DNA of 64,000 bases, taken from the NCBI RefSeq assembly GCF_905147045.1, contig NC_065918.1, positions 13,950,001-14,014,000 on the forward strand. The letters run 5' to 3'. A program made the translations under genes and the position numbers. Origin of the DNA: Nymphalis io (Eukaryota > Arthropoda > Insecta > Lepidoptera > Nymphalidae). Below, piece after piece: positions 12,101-24,100 of this stretch (the stretch's first letter is position 1; each line of letters starts with the position of its first letter). A model generated the notes under the pieces. It was not told where the DNA came from. It made no database searches and saw nothing but the letters and a program-made list of their open reading frames with translations.

Positions 12101-15100
12101 CCGTGTCTGGAATGCCTTATGATTGGTTCTCGCTCGGACTTACTATTGTCGACAGTCTTGACACGGCCTTATTAATGGGGTTACAGCAAGGCTAGTAAAA
12201 AAAACGATTTTTCGTTAGATTCTCAATACGGATTTAGGAAGCTATCAGTAATACTCCCGTGACTCAATGAATACGTTAAGATTTGTGACTAGTCTCAAAT
12301 AACGAGAGTGCTAGAGTAGTGTGTTTGCATTTGCGCACAAACGCTTGCTCAGTGATACTCGACCGACCTACGCTGTAGACCGCCGTGTTCGAAATAGATC
12401 GGGAGGTTAAGGTTTCTCTTAGATTGCCCGCCGTGTTCGAAATGGATTGGGAGGTTAAGGTTTCTCTTGGATTGCCCGCCGTGTTCGAAATGTATCGGAA
12501 CGTTAAGGTTTCTCTTGGATTGCCCCCCGTTTTCAAAATGGATCGGGAGGTTAAGGTTTCTCTTGGATGCCCGCCGTGTTCGAAATGGATCGGGAGGTTA
12601 ATTTTTCTCTTGGATTGCCCGCCGTGTTCGAAATGTATCGGAACGTTAAGGTTTCTCTTGGATTGCCCGCAGTGTTCGAAATGGATCGGGAGGTTAAGGT
12701 TTCTCTTGGATTGCCCACCGTGTTCGAAATGGATCGGGAGGTTAAGGTTTCTCTTGGATTGCACGCCGTGTTCGAAATGGATCGGGAGGTTAAGGTTTCT
12801 CTTGGATTGCACGCCGTGTTCGAAATGGATCGGGAGGTTAAGGTTTCTCTTGGATTGCCGGCCGTGTTCGAAATGGATCGGGAGGTTAAGGTTTCTCTTG
12901 GACTGCCCGCCGTGTTCGAAATGGATCGGGAGGTTAAGGTTTCTCTTGGATTGCCCGCCGTGTTCGAAATGGATCGGGAGGTTAAGGTTTCTCTTGGATT
13001 GCCCGCCGTGTTCGAAATAGATGTGGAAGTTGACCATAGATGGAACTATACAAACTAAATTCGCTGACTCACATCGGGACATATAAACATATTTTCATAT
13101 GACGTTGTTCCTTGCATTTCTCTGGTATAATCAAATATGTATAGCTAATGTTATAACGATGATGTATGTACGCGATGCCTGTACATCGTTGGATTTAAAT
13201 GCCATTTACATTTAACTTTGGAATACTTTGCAGTAGGTTGACTGCCGTGTCCGAAATATTTCTAGATGTTATCAATACTTTACAAATTAAATTCGGTGAC
13301 ACACTTAGTGACGTATTTCTTTCTGATATTGTTCCTCGCCGAGATGGCCCAGTGGTTCGAACGCGTGAATCTTAACCGATGATCGTGGGTTCAAACCCGG
13401 GCAAGCACCACTGAATTTTCATGTGCTTAATTTGTGTTTATAATTCATCTCGTGCTTGTCGGTGAAGGAAAACATCGTGAGGAAACCTGCATGTGTCTAA
13501 TTTCATTGAAATCCTGCCACATGTGTATTCTACCAACCCGCATTGGAGCAGCGTGGTGGAATAAGCTCCAAACCTTCTCCTTAAAGGGAGAGGAGGCCTT
13601 AGCCCAGCAGTGGGACATTAACAGGCTGTTACTGTATTGTTCCTCGCATTTGTTCTTGTGGATTTAAATTAGCATTTTGTTTTAATTCTTCAAATGTATT
13701 CGCTAAGATATTTATCGCGGTTATGGCGTTGTATTTATTTCATGTCTGAATTTCATCGAGGATCTTGGTAATGAGTTTTGCTTGTATGTTCGTTGAGAAG
13801 ACGACTTGAGAGATTGGATAGTTAAGCTATACAATTGAATTTAAACACGAGTTTTCTTATATAGAATAGGTAAGGAGACGATCATATGGGCCACGTGATG
13901 ATATGTGGTCACCAACAAGACTAGAAAATAAGTAAAGAAGATGATAAGCGGTCATGGATATTCGCGTCGTAAGAAATATTAACCTTACATGACCAATGCG
14001 CCACAAACCTTAAGAACTAAGATGTTATGTCCCTTGTGCCTGTCCACTGGCTCGCTAACCCTTTTCAAACACCTTTTCAAACAAAGCCCTACACCAGTGA
14101 ATTGGTTGGTTAATTTTTGTTTATTATTTATATTGTGCGGTGAAGAAGAACATCGTGAAGAAACTTTCACGTGTCGCATGAAATTCTGCAGATGAAATTG
14201 TCGAATAATCTCGAAACTTCCTCTTCCTCGATTAAGAACTGAACGAGAATTGCCGACTTGTAGGAGCAAATCTCTTATTTTGATTTATCCTACGTGGTTA
14301 CTCTACTTCATTACAGAGTTCGAGGAAGGCAAGGAATGGATAAAAAACGAATTGGTCTTCACAAAGAACAAAGACGTGAATTTCTTCGAGGTGACCATTA
14401 GAGTTCTCGGCGCTTTGCTCTCGAACTTTCATTTCACCCAAGATACAATGTTCATCGATAAAGCCGTAAGTATTGTTTTCTGTTTTGTTACTAGGGGTAG
14501 GGGTAAATGTTGTAATACAATAAAATATCTAAAATTATAAAATTATTTTTTGTTGCTTAACCATAGATCATAGCAATGATATCCCAGTATTCCCAGCCCT
14601 AACTCCATGACTTCTTCTTCGAATTCATCCATATTAAAGACACTATAGTTTGGCAATCACACTTTTTTTAAATCTATTCTTTAGAAGTTAGGACTATTGA
14701 AAAATACCTATATATAACAATAGTGATAACGTTTTGTACTAAAATCTCTACTCCTTTAATGGTTATTCAATATTCCTTGTATTTATTCTATATTTATCTG
14801 TATTTTGATATACAATTTCAGAAAGATCTCGGCGAACGTCTTTTGGCTGCCTTTTCATCACCATCTGGCATTCCATACTCGGATGTTAACCTCGGCACAC
14901 GAAAAGCGCATGCGCCGGAATGGTCGCATTTCAGTACCACAGCCGAGGTCAGCACCATACAACTGGAGTTCCGAGAGCTGTCCAGGGTCACCAAAAACCC
15001 TATGTTCGAGGTAAATAATATGTTAATTTCGTTTAATTATAAAAATAACTTGTAGAATTCAGTACTCGGAAGAAATATATACTGCCAAAAAAAAGACCCA

Positions 15101-18100
15101 ATATGTTTCGGTTTTGACGTAATTTTAGCAAACATAATATTTTTGTGCGGTGGTGACCACTTACCCCCAGGTGCCTCATTTACCAATCCGTCTAATTATT
15201 ATACAAATATATATATATATAAAGTGTAATGTGTTTGTATTAGATTATAAATAAACTCTACTATAATTATATATAAAATGATATTTATACGTAAGTGTGT
15301 TATTTATGTGAATTGAATTGTGTGACCAGATAAAATTATCATGCGTTTACAAAATGGTAGCGAAAATATTATCCAAGTGCCCATTATATTATTATTATAT
15401 AATAATTAGCTAATCTGGTGATTTCAATTTTATATTTTGTAAATGGCAACAGCGAAATGTTTGTTTTTTTCTATCAGTGATTCTCGAAATTCGTCCTTAT
15501 TTATATTAGCGATTGCGAATTTTGCATATAATAACTAAAAAAAGAGCAATAATGACGTAGATTTTTGTTCTGATTTAATAAATAAAATACTGTCTGTTGT
15601 TATATGTTATCCTAATATGGTAAAATGATAGTGGACAAAATAATGTATACTATTATAAATTAAAAAAAAAACTGCTTAACAAATATACATAAATCTTGTA
15701 CTTCTCGTTTCGGGCTAAGTCTTAGTATATAACATATACGCAGCTACGCATTCCAGCTAATGTAAAAGCTTACGCGAAAGTAAAATTTGCCAACGCTTTC
15801 CCTAATTGAATTGGATTATTTTGGTCTAATATATATAATATTAATAAATAAAGATAATATTAATTATTGTAATTATGTACAGACATTTTTATAAAATACA
15901 GAATTAAAATAAAAAGAACAAAATACACATTACAAATTTAAAGCAGAAAACACGCCGTCTAAAAGATTGTCCTGTGGCATAGTACCCAAGACGCTGGCAC
16001 TATTGCCTCTGCACTGCTATACTCAGCCTTTGGGCTAAATAAGCGCCAGTTCTTGGGTCACCAGAAGATAAATATGAATTGTAATTAATAATAATCGAAT
16101 GCTCGGTGACATTAACCATCGCGAAATTGTTAAAAACAACTTTTGTACACCAAAAATCTTCAAAAATCGGTCCAGCTGTTTATAAATGTAGATGGTATAT
16201 TATGTCATGATGTATGTATGATGTACACACTAAATATTTATTGTACGGTGTGTGTGGGAATTACTAAATTGTGTGTGTGTGTGTGTGTAAGTCGAAGCGA
16301 AATAAAACCATATTAAAAATGTATTATAACTATGAATAAGATAAATTTTACAAATTTTAATACGCAAATAAAAAATGCTTAGCGATGCGAAGCTTTGCTG
16401 ACTAAAACAAGATTTAAACATAGTTATAAGTAATTTTACTCTGGTAGCTTCAACAGTCTTTAACTGCTCCGCTGAAATAAGTTGTATAATTAAATCTAAA
16501 ATGTAAGACGATATAGCGAATATAATGATCCTTAATAAAACAGTGCGAATAACACTACATGTGACAGAAATGAAACTAACAATGAGATGATTAATTTATT
16601 CATCCATTTAAGATCTTAACTGAAGCTCACTGAGTGTAGTTTCACAATTGAAATGTTGCCTTTAATTTTTGTATTCGTTTTCTGCTCGACGGTGAAGGAT
16701 AACATTGTGGAGAAACCTGCACGTATCAACATGCACTGAAAGAGCAGGATGGCAGTTTTTTTCCCAGTAATATAGAAGCACTGGTCAAGAAAAATGAGAT
16801 ATCCCGGATCAGCTCGGAACCGGTCAAAACTACTCCAGTTTAATGTTTTTTTTTTTTTTTTGCAAATGACAGCAATTACGACGGTTATGTTCAACCTATA
16901 TAGTTTGAAAAATGACGCTCTTGTCGGAAAACTTTCCAAATTTAAAAAATACCAAATATTAAGAATACTACAAATGAAATATTTGTCGGATTAGTTAAAA
17001 TTACTTCACGTTTTCGGATGACATTGTGGTAGTACGTAGATATAGTGGAAAATTAGACAGCGTTTCGGCAAAATCATTGTCTTCGTAGCCGCAAAAATAA
17101 GAAATAAGTAACTCGTACAAGAAGGTAACCAATACGAAACAAAGGGACATTCGTCTTCTCTAAATTGCGGGAACAACTTCACGACTCTGCTTAAACGCAC
17201 CGAAATTAAGTTAGCACTAGTCGACGCGTCTTTCGTTTCAGTTCAATTTGACTGGATACGACGATGTATAAAAATGTTAACCAACCTAACCTAAGTCTTA
17301 AATTCAGTATAATGTAATGGATTTTAGTAAGCGATACTGAAATAATTGTGACGATTGCGCAAGAGTACAATGGATGAATGGATTTGCGACGGCGAGCCGT
17401 CAGTAGTAAATCAAAACAAAACAAGTTCGTAGATTCCTTTGATTTTATCTAATTAAACAAAAAAAATTAAAAAGAAGTTCTTGAAAAGGCTAAGTACAAA
17501 TATTCTGTAACGAACTTCACTTAATGTGATCAGCTCTCTTAATATAGTACTCATTATTTGTGAACGCGTCACTCAGCCTGCTATACGTTGCACACTCACT
17601 CACAAATATATGTAAATACGTGTTAAACACATATATGCAATAAGCCCGGCCTATCATTAGTCTACCTAATATTGTAATTTTATTACAAAAATTATGTAAT
17701 ACAAATAAACAAATAAAATAAAAATATAGTCCTGAAATTCGAGATATGCAATGATTTCTTCCTAGATCTGTTCTTTGTCTACTCGTTTTGAAAAATGGAC
17801 AAATATCTCCGTGGCACATCTATACTAATATTTTCAAACAAATATTCTCGGTTTCATTTGGAAAATGTTATTATTCTTAATTACTTGAATTTAAAGTAAT
17901 AATTAAGGAAATCACAATAATGAGAACTAGCAACGCTCGGCAAAATATTTGAAAAAAAAAAATATCTTAAATACAAGCGTACTTTAACAGTTACAATCTG
18001 CTAGAGCAAATTAAAAATATCTTTGAGACCTGGAGAAGTCTCAGGATACTTCAGGGATTTTCTGTAATTTACTCAAAGCCATTGTTCGTGTTCAACGTGA

Positions 18101-21100
18101 AACTGGTCAGAACATTATATAACTATGGAATTAAATATACTTTTTACCCCTTATCTTAACAATATAGTTCAGAGGGTTGACCTTAAAGAATATAATCTCT
18201 CGTGGTCACAGTTGTTATGGGGATCCCTCAAGAATCAATACTCAGACCAATTCTATTCCTCATATACATCAACGACTTGCCGTTTCTTGTAAGGAAAAAC
18301 ATGTTACAGTATTGTTTGCTAAGATACTTCGTTAGTTTTAAAATTACAACACAATACGTAAGTTCATGGATTCATTCATTCATGGAACAAAAAAACCCGT
18401 GAAGTTTCTTTACGAGTATGGAAATTTTAAATTTTACTTACAATATCTCGAAAGATAACTATTATTTTTTTAACTTTAATTAAAGTATTTTTGCTTGACA
18501 ATAACAAATTTATTAATATAAGTAAAATAATAATAATATATTTGATATTATCCATCTCTGAGACGTAAATATATATTGACCACCTAATGGACTGCAGTTA
18601 CATAAAACGTCATTGTATTGCAGAAAATATTATAAATAAACATATTTATTATTTAAATAAATAGATGTGCGACAGGCATAAGGGGCAACTGATGGTATGT
18701 GATAAGCACCTTATGCACCCTTATGCAAATGCGCCACCACCCTTATGAACTCAGATTTTGTCACTTGTTCACTAAACCTTCAAATAGAGCACAATAACAC
18801 TAAATATTCGTTTTTGGTGGTAGAATATTATGAGATTAGTGGGTGGTACCTAGCCAGACAGGGTAGGACTTGCACAAAGCCCTACAACCAAGGGAAACTG
18901 CTCAACAAGGCAAGCTTATATAATATAAACTGAATGTATTTATACGTATCATCAACCAGTATCAAGCAGTATATTGACCAATTGCCTATTAAATGTTTCT
19001 TCTATAAAGAAAGAGATATGCCAGAGGATCCAATCTATTTTGGATAGGTTTTACTTTATGTTATATAATGTTGTTTAAAAATATTAAAGTAAATATTAAT
19101 TTAAATTATAAGTAAAATCTATCCTAACTATATTTATAGTATTCGATTTAAAAGGTCATTGGATGAATTTTTAAAACTATTTATAAATGAATAACATTCA
19201 TAAATAATATTATTTTAATAATAATATTAAAAAATAAATATGCAAAAACGCGTCAATTTTTAAACTATAAAATGAAGTATTTAAGTACAGACATTTAAAA
19301 AAAAAGATGTCGGTTTAGTTTTGCCTGGTTCAAAGATAAAATTTTAGCGTTCTTACACTTACTGATATGGATATTTACGAATGTTGCCTTTGAGCGCAAC
19401 GTGCAGTCAATTTCGACCTTGTATTACAGTCATCGAACGTCAAATCTTTTAACTAAGTCTTAACTATCTTCCAAACAGGATGCAGCAATGGCAGTATCGC
19501 AGAAAATTCACCTACTACCGAAGAAGGATGGTCTCGTGCCGATATTTATAAACCCAAATAGCGGTCAATTCCTAGATCATGCTACTATCACGCTCGGCGC
19601 TAGAGGCGACAGTTACTACGAATACCTATTGAAGCAATGGATCCAGACCGGAAAGACTATTAATTTGTAAGTGTGACACGCATTAACGCATTCAATGTTG
19701 GTTTAACATAGTTATGTTTTATAAGAAAAAGATTTAATTGACATTTAACGCTTTAAGTGTAGGAAAATAACGGCTTCATATTTCGCTTAACAATCTAATT
19801 GTATATGTTTAGTTTTTAAGGATAATTTTTTTATTTCATTTAATGAGATTATCATTTAGAAGTTCAATTTTAATAATTCATACTGGAACTGTCTTTTCGA
19901 GTGTCGTTCGACATTGCGTTCCGTGATTTCTCGATGATTGTACCGCCTAAGGGGCGTTTACCCTCGAAGGGTTTCCGTGGTAAAGAAAACCTCCCTAGTC
20001 CCGGTGACTCCTCGCGCTCCCGCTTTGCGGCCTTCTTCTGCGACATGACGCTCTTGCAAAAATAGACCATTTCCACCTAGCATCTGGAATTTCATCTACC
20101 ATCTAGTACCGTTACCGTGCCAAAGCTATTGAGCACACCACACCGATCCCACCTGCTCGAGGTGCTAAATAAGATAGCAATTAATTTCTGTAAGTGTTTC
20201 CCCGTCGCATTCAGCAGCACAAGCTTTAGTCCGGATTTCTTAGATACCTGAATTAATATAGATGAAGTACATAGGTAACGCTCCGGAGACCGTTAGTAAC
20301 CGGCGCCTGTTTCACGATTAATTAGACGACGGCTAACTAAAGTTAATATAATAACAGCCTGTTAATGTCCCATTGCTGGGTTAGCCCAGGAAGCCTCTCC
20401 ATTTTGAGTAGAAAGTTTGGAGCTTATTCCACCACGCTGCTCCATTGCGGGTTGGTAGAATACACATGTGGCAGAATTTCAATGAAATTAGACACATGCA
20501 GATTGCTTCACGATGTTTTCCTTCAGCACGACCGTCAAGCACGAGATGAATTATAAACACAAAGTAAGCACATGAATATTCAGTGGTGCTTGCCCGGGTT
20601 TGAACCCACGATCATCGGTTAAGATTCACGCGTTCTTACCACTAGGCCATCTCGGCTTAAGTTAATAAAGATAAAAAATTTACGAGTAACAACCATAGAT
20701 AATACCTAATAATGCTACTAAAATACCGTCGCAGACTTTTGTTTAGACATTTTGAAGAGCTACAAATAAAGTTTTTGTGTATCTATTATAGTTTTGGAAA
20801 ATTCAAAAGGACCTACATCAATATTTCATCAACTACGTCGACATATTAAGCTATGTCTCAAATATATGCATCAATAATATGCAACATATTAAGATATATA
20901 TAACCTATGCTGACTAGACTGAAACTAAAATAATATTAAAGTTCCATGTAATCGGATATGTTATTTTCGTTCGAATCCTGAAAAAAAAAAACAAAAAATG
21001 AACATACGTCATTATAATATTTAACAAACCTTTTATTCAAATTTCAATAAATATTAAATTCAAAGTAAAGTTCGAACTTAGTCAAAAACAGCCATAAGTT

Positions 21101-24100
21101 ACCATATTCAGTAACGTAGAAACGATTTCGCTTTTTCTTTAGCCTCTTATCTTGTTTAGCATTAACGATCCAGCTGAGTTGAATTTAAAAAAATCCAATA
21201 CCCGGTTCTACTTATAAAATAAGCACTACATTACGACAAACGTCCGCACGCAATTCCTCTTCTAAGGAAGCGCTCAATGCTTGCTCTAGAGTATTATGCC
21301 TTTACTATGAACACCATCTTGGCCTGTGCGAACTACTGCGATCGCAACTTGATTTCCGATATTATACTTCACTGCCACCCTTGTATTCGTTACAATATCA
21401 AAACAGGAATCAAAATTATTGCGTCCAACATTTGGTCGCATCCGCCAAAAGATTTATTTATTTTATGGGACTATAATCTCAGATCGGCGTTGATTTTTTA
21501 AAGACAGACCTATGTTAATATTAAAACGTTATTTCATGCAAAACATATACAACCTTATCTAATACCATTGTAAGAAAAAAATTCAAGAAGTTGTAAAACA
21601 GCGTATATTTTTAATACAGCTAGCCCATTACGATCGATAATATTGATTGAACAAAAAAGCCGTCAGATAATCATGAATAATTTGAAGCCGACAAAAGCTA
21701 ATTGTAATATCAACTTTTTTTTCCAGCTTACGAGATGACTACATGGCGGCCATAGATGGCGTTAAGAAATTACTGGCAAAACGATCTTCACCCAACAAGC
21801 GATTATTCATTGGCGAACTGGCATCTGGCTCTGAAGTAAGTTTATATATGTACAGGTAAATTGCTACGTTTGTTTATCTATCGGCCTTGAATTGAATCGA
21901 ATGGCCATCTTGGTTGACAATCATTTTAAAAATAAGTTCATTTGATGAATACGTGGATTAACAAGGGCAGCTGATCTCGCTCAGTTCTTGCGTACGGGAG
22001 TGCGAAGCCATCCTAGCCATCCTAAGCTAAAATACAAACAAGGTGACGATGACGGTTATAGAAATGATTCCGTCATAATCAGAAGCCAGGTGATGGCCGT
22101 TCTAGATGAAATAAGTTTTTCAAAAGGATTTTTTTGAGCTTTGGAGAGAAACTAGCCGTTTCTGAAATGACAAACAGATTTAGTAATGTTACAAAATACT
22201 GAATGCTTCGAATGTAAAAATACGAATGTCGTCGAATTTCAGTTCCCAATGACCTTACTTGGTGATTTAGTTAATCTGATTTGTATCACTTTCAGAAACT
22301 GCAAGTATTGACTTGTTAGTAGATATGATTAAAAGAAATTTATATTATAAGAGAACATTGTGTTTTATATATTACTTACCAATGATGTTCGATTAAAAAA
22401 CTAACTAATTATGAAAATTATAATAATAAATTATATATTATAACTAGTTAATATTATATAATACGTTACAGGCTTTCAACCCTAAAATGGATCATCTTAC
22501 GTGCTTTCTACCTGGAACTCTGGCACTAGGTTATGCTAATGGTCTGCCCGGTTGGCATATGTCATTCGCCGAAGAGTTATTGTATACTTGTTATTTGACA
22601 TATGCAGTTCAACCTACCTTCTTGGCACCGGAGATAACACACTTTAATATGGTAATTATGCCTTGTTCTTGTTTGAATGTATTCGAAATGAAAAATTTAG
22701 TTTGTTTTATGCATATAAGCAACCATGTGGTACAAGATCAAATTAGGTCTAAGTGATCACGAAATGGAAGATTTGTTAGTATATTGTAATGATAAGTCTA
22801 TCCGAACCGCGATGCGTCGAGTTAATATTCTTCTCTTTACAATAAATTAACATAATTCCTTCGCAGCCCCAAAAACAGTAGTCATAATTGTTCCGACTGA
22901 AATCATAAACCTCTTATCGTAAAGGATCCTCACCATAATCAGCTGTAACTTTTGGTGTGGTGTTTGCAATCTTAGCATTCATCTTGCTCGGACCCTTCTT
23001 TAAAAAAATATGTAAAATTCTCTAAATACTCCTAACATCTCGTGAGAATATTTTTCATGTGAAATATCTATTTGCGAGCCTTAGGGGGTAAACGGACTTG
23101 TATTGCCGTGGTTTCAAATGACATGACGTTTTCTTATAACGTCATCCGCCTCACCGTCGCCGCTCTCTACTGTGCGTGGCGCATATTATATACAATTATC
23201 ACGTTTAATTCGCGGCCATTACATTATACTTTATGGGACTATACTAAGAAAAATCTATTCTATATATACAGTGTCAAACAAAGAAGTAGATATAAAGATT
23301 TTTTTTTTTCATACAATTGTTAAGATAGACATGTTATTCAATGAAGTCGAACCAAATTTTAATGAAATAAACACGTTTAAGTCGACTTAACAAATTTAAT
23401 GAGGGAAGTCTCTTTTCGATATTTATGGCCGCCTCTTTAAATATTCTCATTTAATTTCCAGGTGAGCACAACTGAAGATATGATGACGAAGACAGCGGAT
23501 GCTCATAGTCTTTTACGGCCGGAGTTCGTAGAAAGTCTGTTCTATTTCTACCAGCTAACGGGTAACACAACCTACCAGGATTGGGGATGGCAGGTTTATC
23601 AGGTATTGATTTAAATTCAATATACTCTGACTTGTATGTTACGCCTTTGTGAAATGTGAGTTTTATTTTGAGCTCAATCAAGACAGTTTTGTCAAGTGTG
23701 GTCAAGGATAGTCCGAACAAATGGATTTACTGCCGACTTGCTTCAGCTTTAAAGGTGTTAGAGTTGTAATGCTTAAATCCCAGCTAGATCCACAATTTGG
23801 CTGTGCGCATTATGAATCCGTTTGGCAAGTAGTTGACTTTATATGACTTTTTCTCCAATTTTATAAAGAAGATGGTGACAACTCTTGAGGACTGGCGGTC
23901 CGAAAGAAGTTCACTTTCTCCTAGATATATAGAGATTACAGAGGGTGGATGTGATGGCTATAGTATGCTGAATCCTATCTCTCTTCTTCGGTAGCTGTTG
24001 CAATTTTCCACGACTTAGGGACTTGTGCAGTTTTTAGAAAGAGGCGGAACAAGATTATATTGTTGTATGTAGCGGGTTGATACTGTAATTTTCTGATAGT

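Larger units (their letters stand above)
12191..14316 (+). other. MAN1B1 intron 4 (GC-AG)
   Basis: Starts with gctagt and ends ttacag. Holds the 48-bp minisatellite, an older duplicated flank pair (13030-13210 and 13262-13690), a SINE-A and SINE-B debris. Confidence 0.8.
15011..19478 (+). other. MAN1B1 intron 6
   Basis: 4.5-kb AT-rich intron with SINE-B pieces, a SINE-A scrap near 16685-16730 (ctgctcgacggtgaagg), a GT microsatellite and a LINE fragment. Open frames at 16616-17424 and 17517-17819 lack splice sites or recognisable motifs. Confidence 0.6.

Noticed and set aside
12193..12196. Alternative GT donor two bases into the apparent GC intron (ctaGTaaa)
   Set aside because: Using it would add bases that break the phase with exon 5 and put a stop in frame.
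12276..13082. A 268-codon open frame (- strand) and two long + strand frames with regular 16-residue repeats
   Set aside because: They follow entirely from a 48-bp tandem repeat whose length is a multiple of three; the region is inside a MAN1B1 intron.
13340..13420. tRNA-like sequence with a B-box
   Set aside because: It is the head of SINE-A, fused to the SINE body; no complete cloverleaf of a functional tRNA was seen.
15011..15055. Extension of MAN1B1 exon 6 frame
   Set aside because: It reads beyond the gtaaat donor; the family alignment continues at exon 7.
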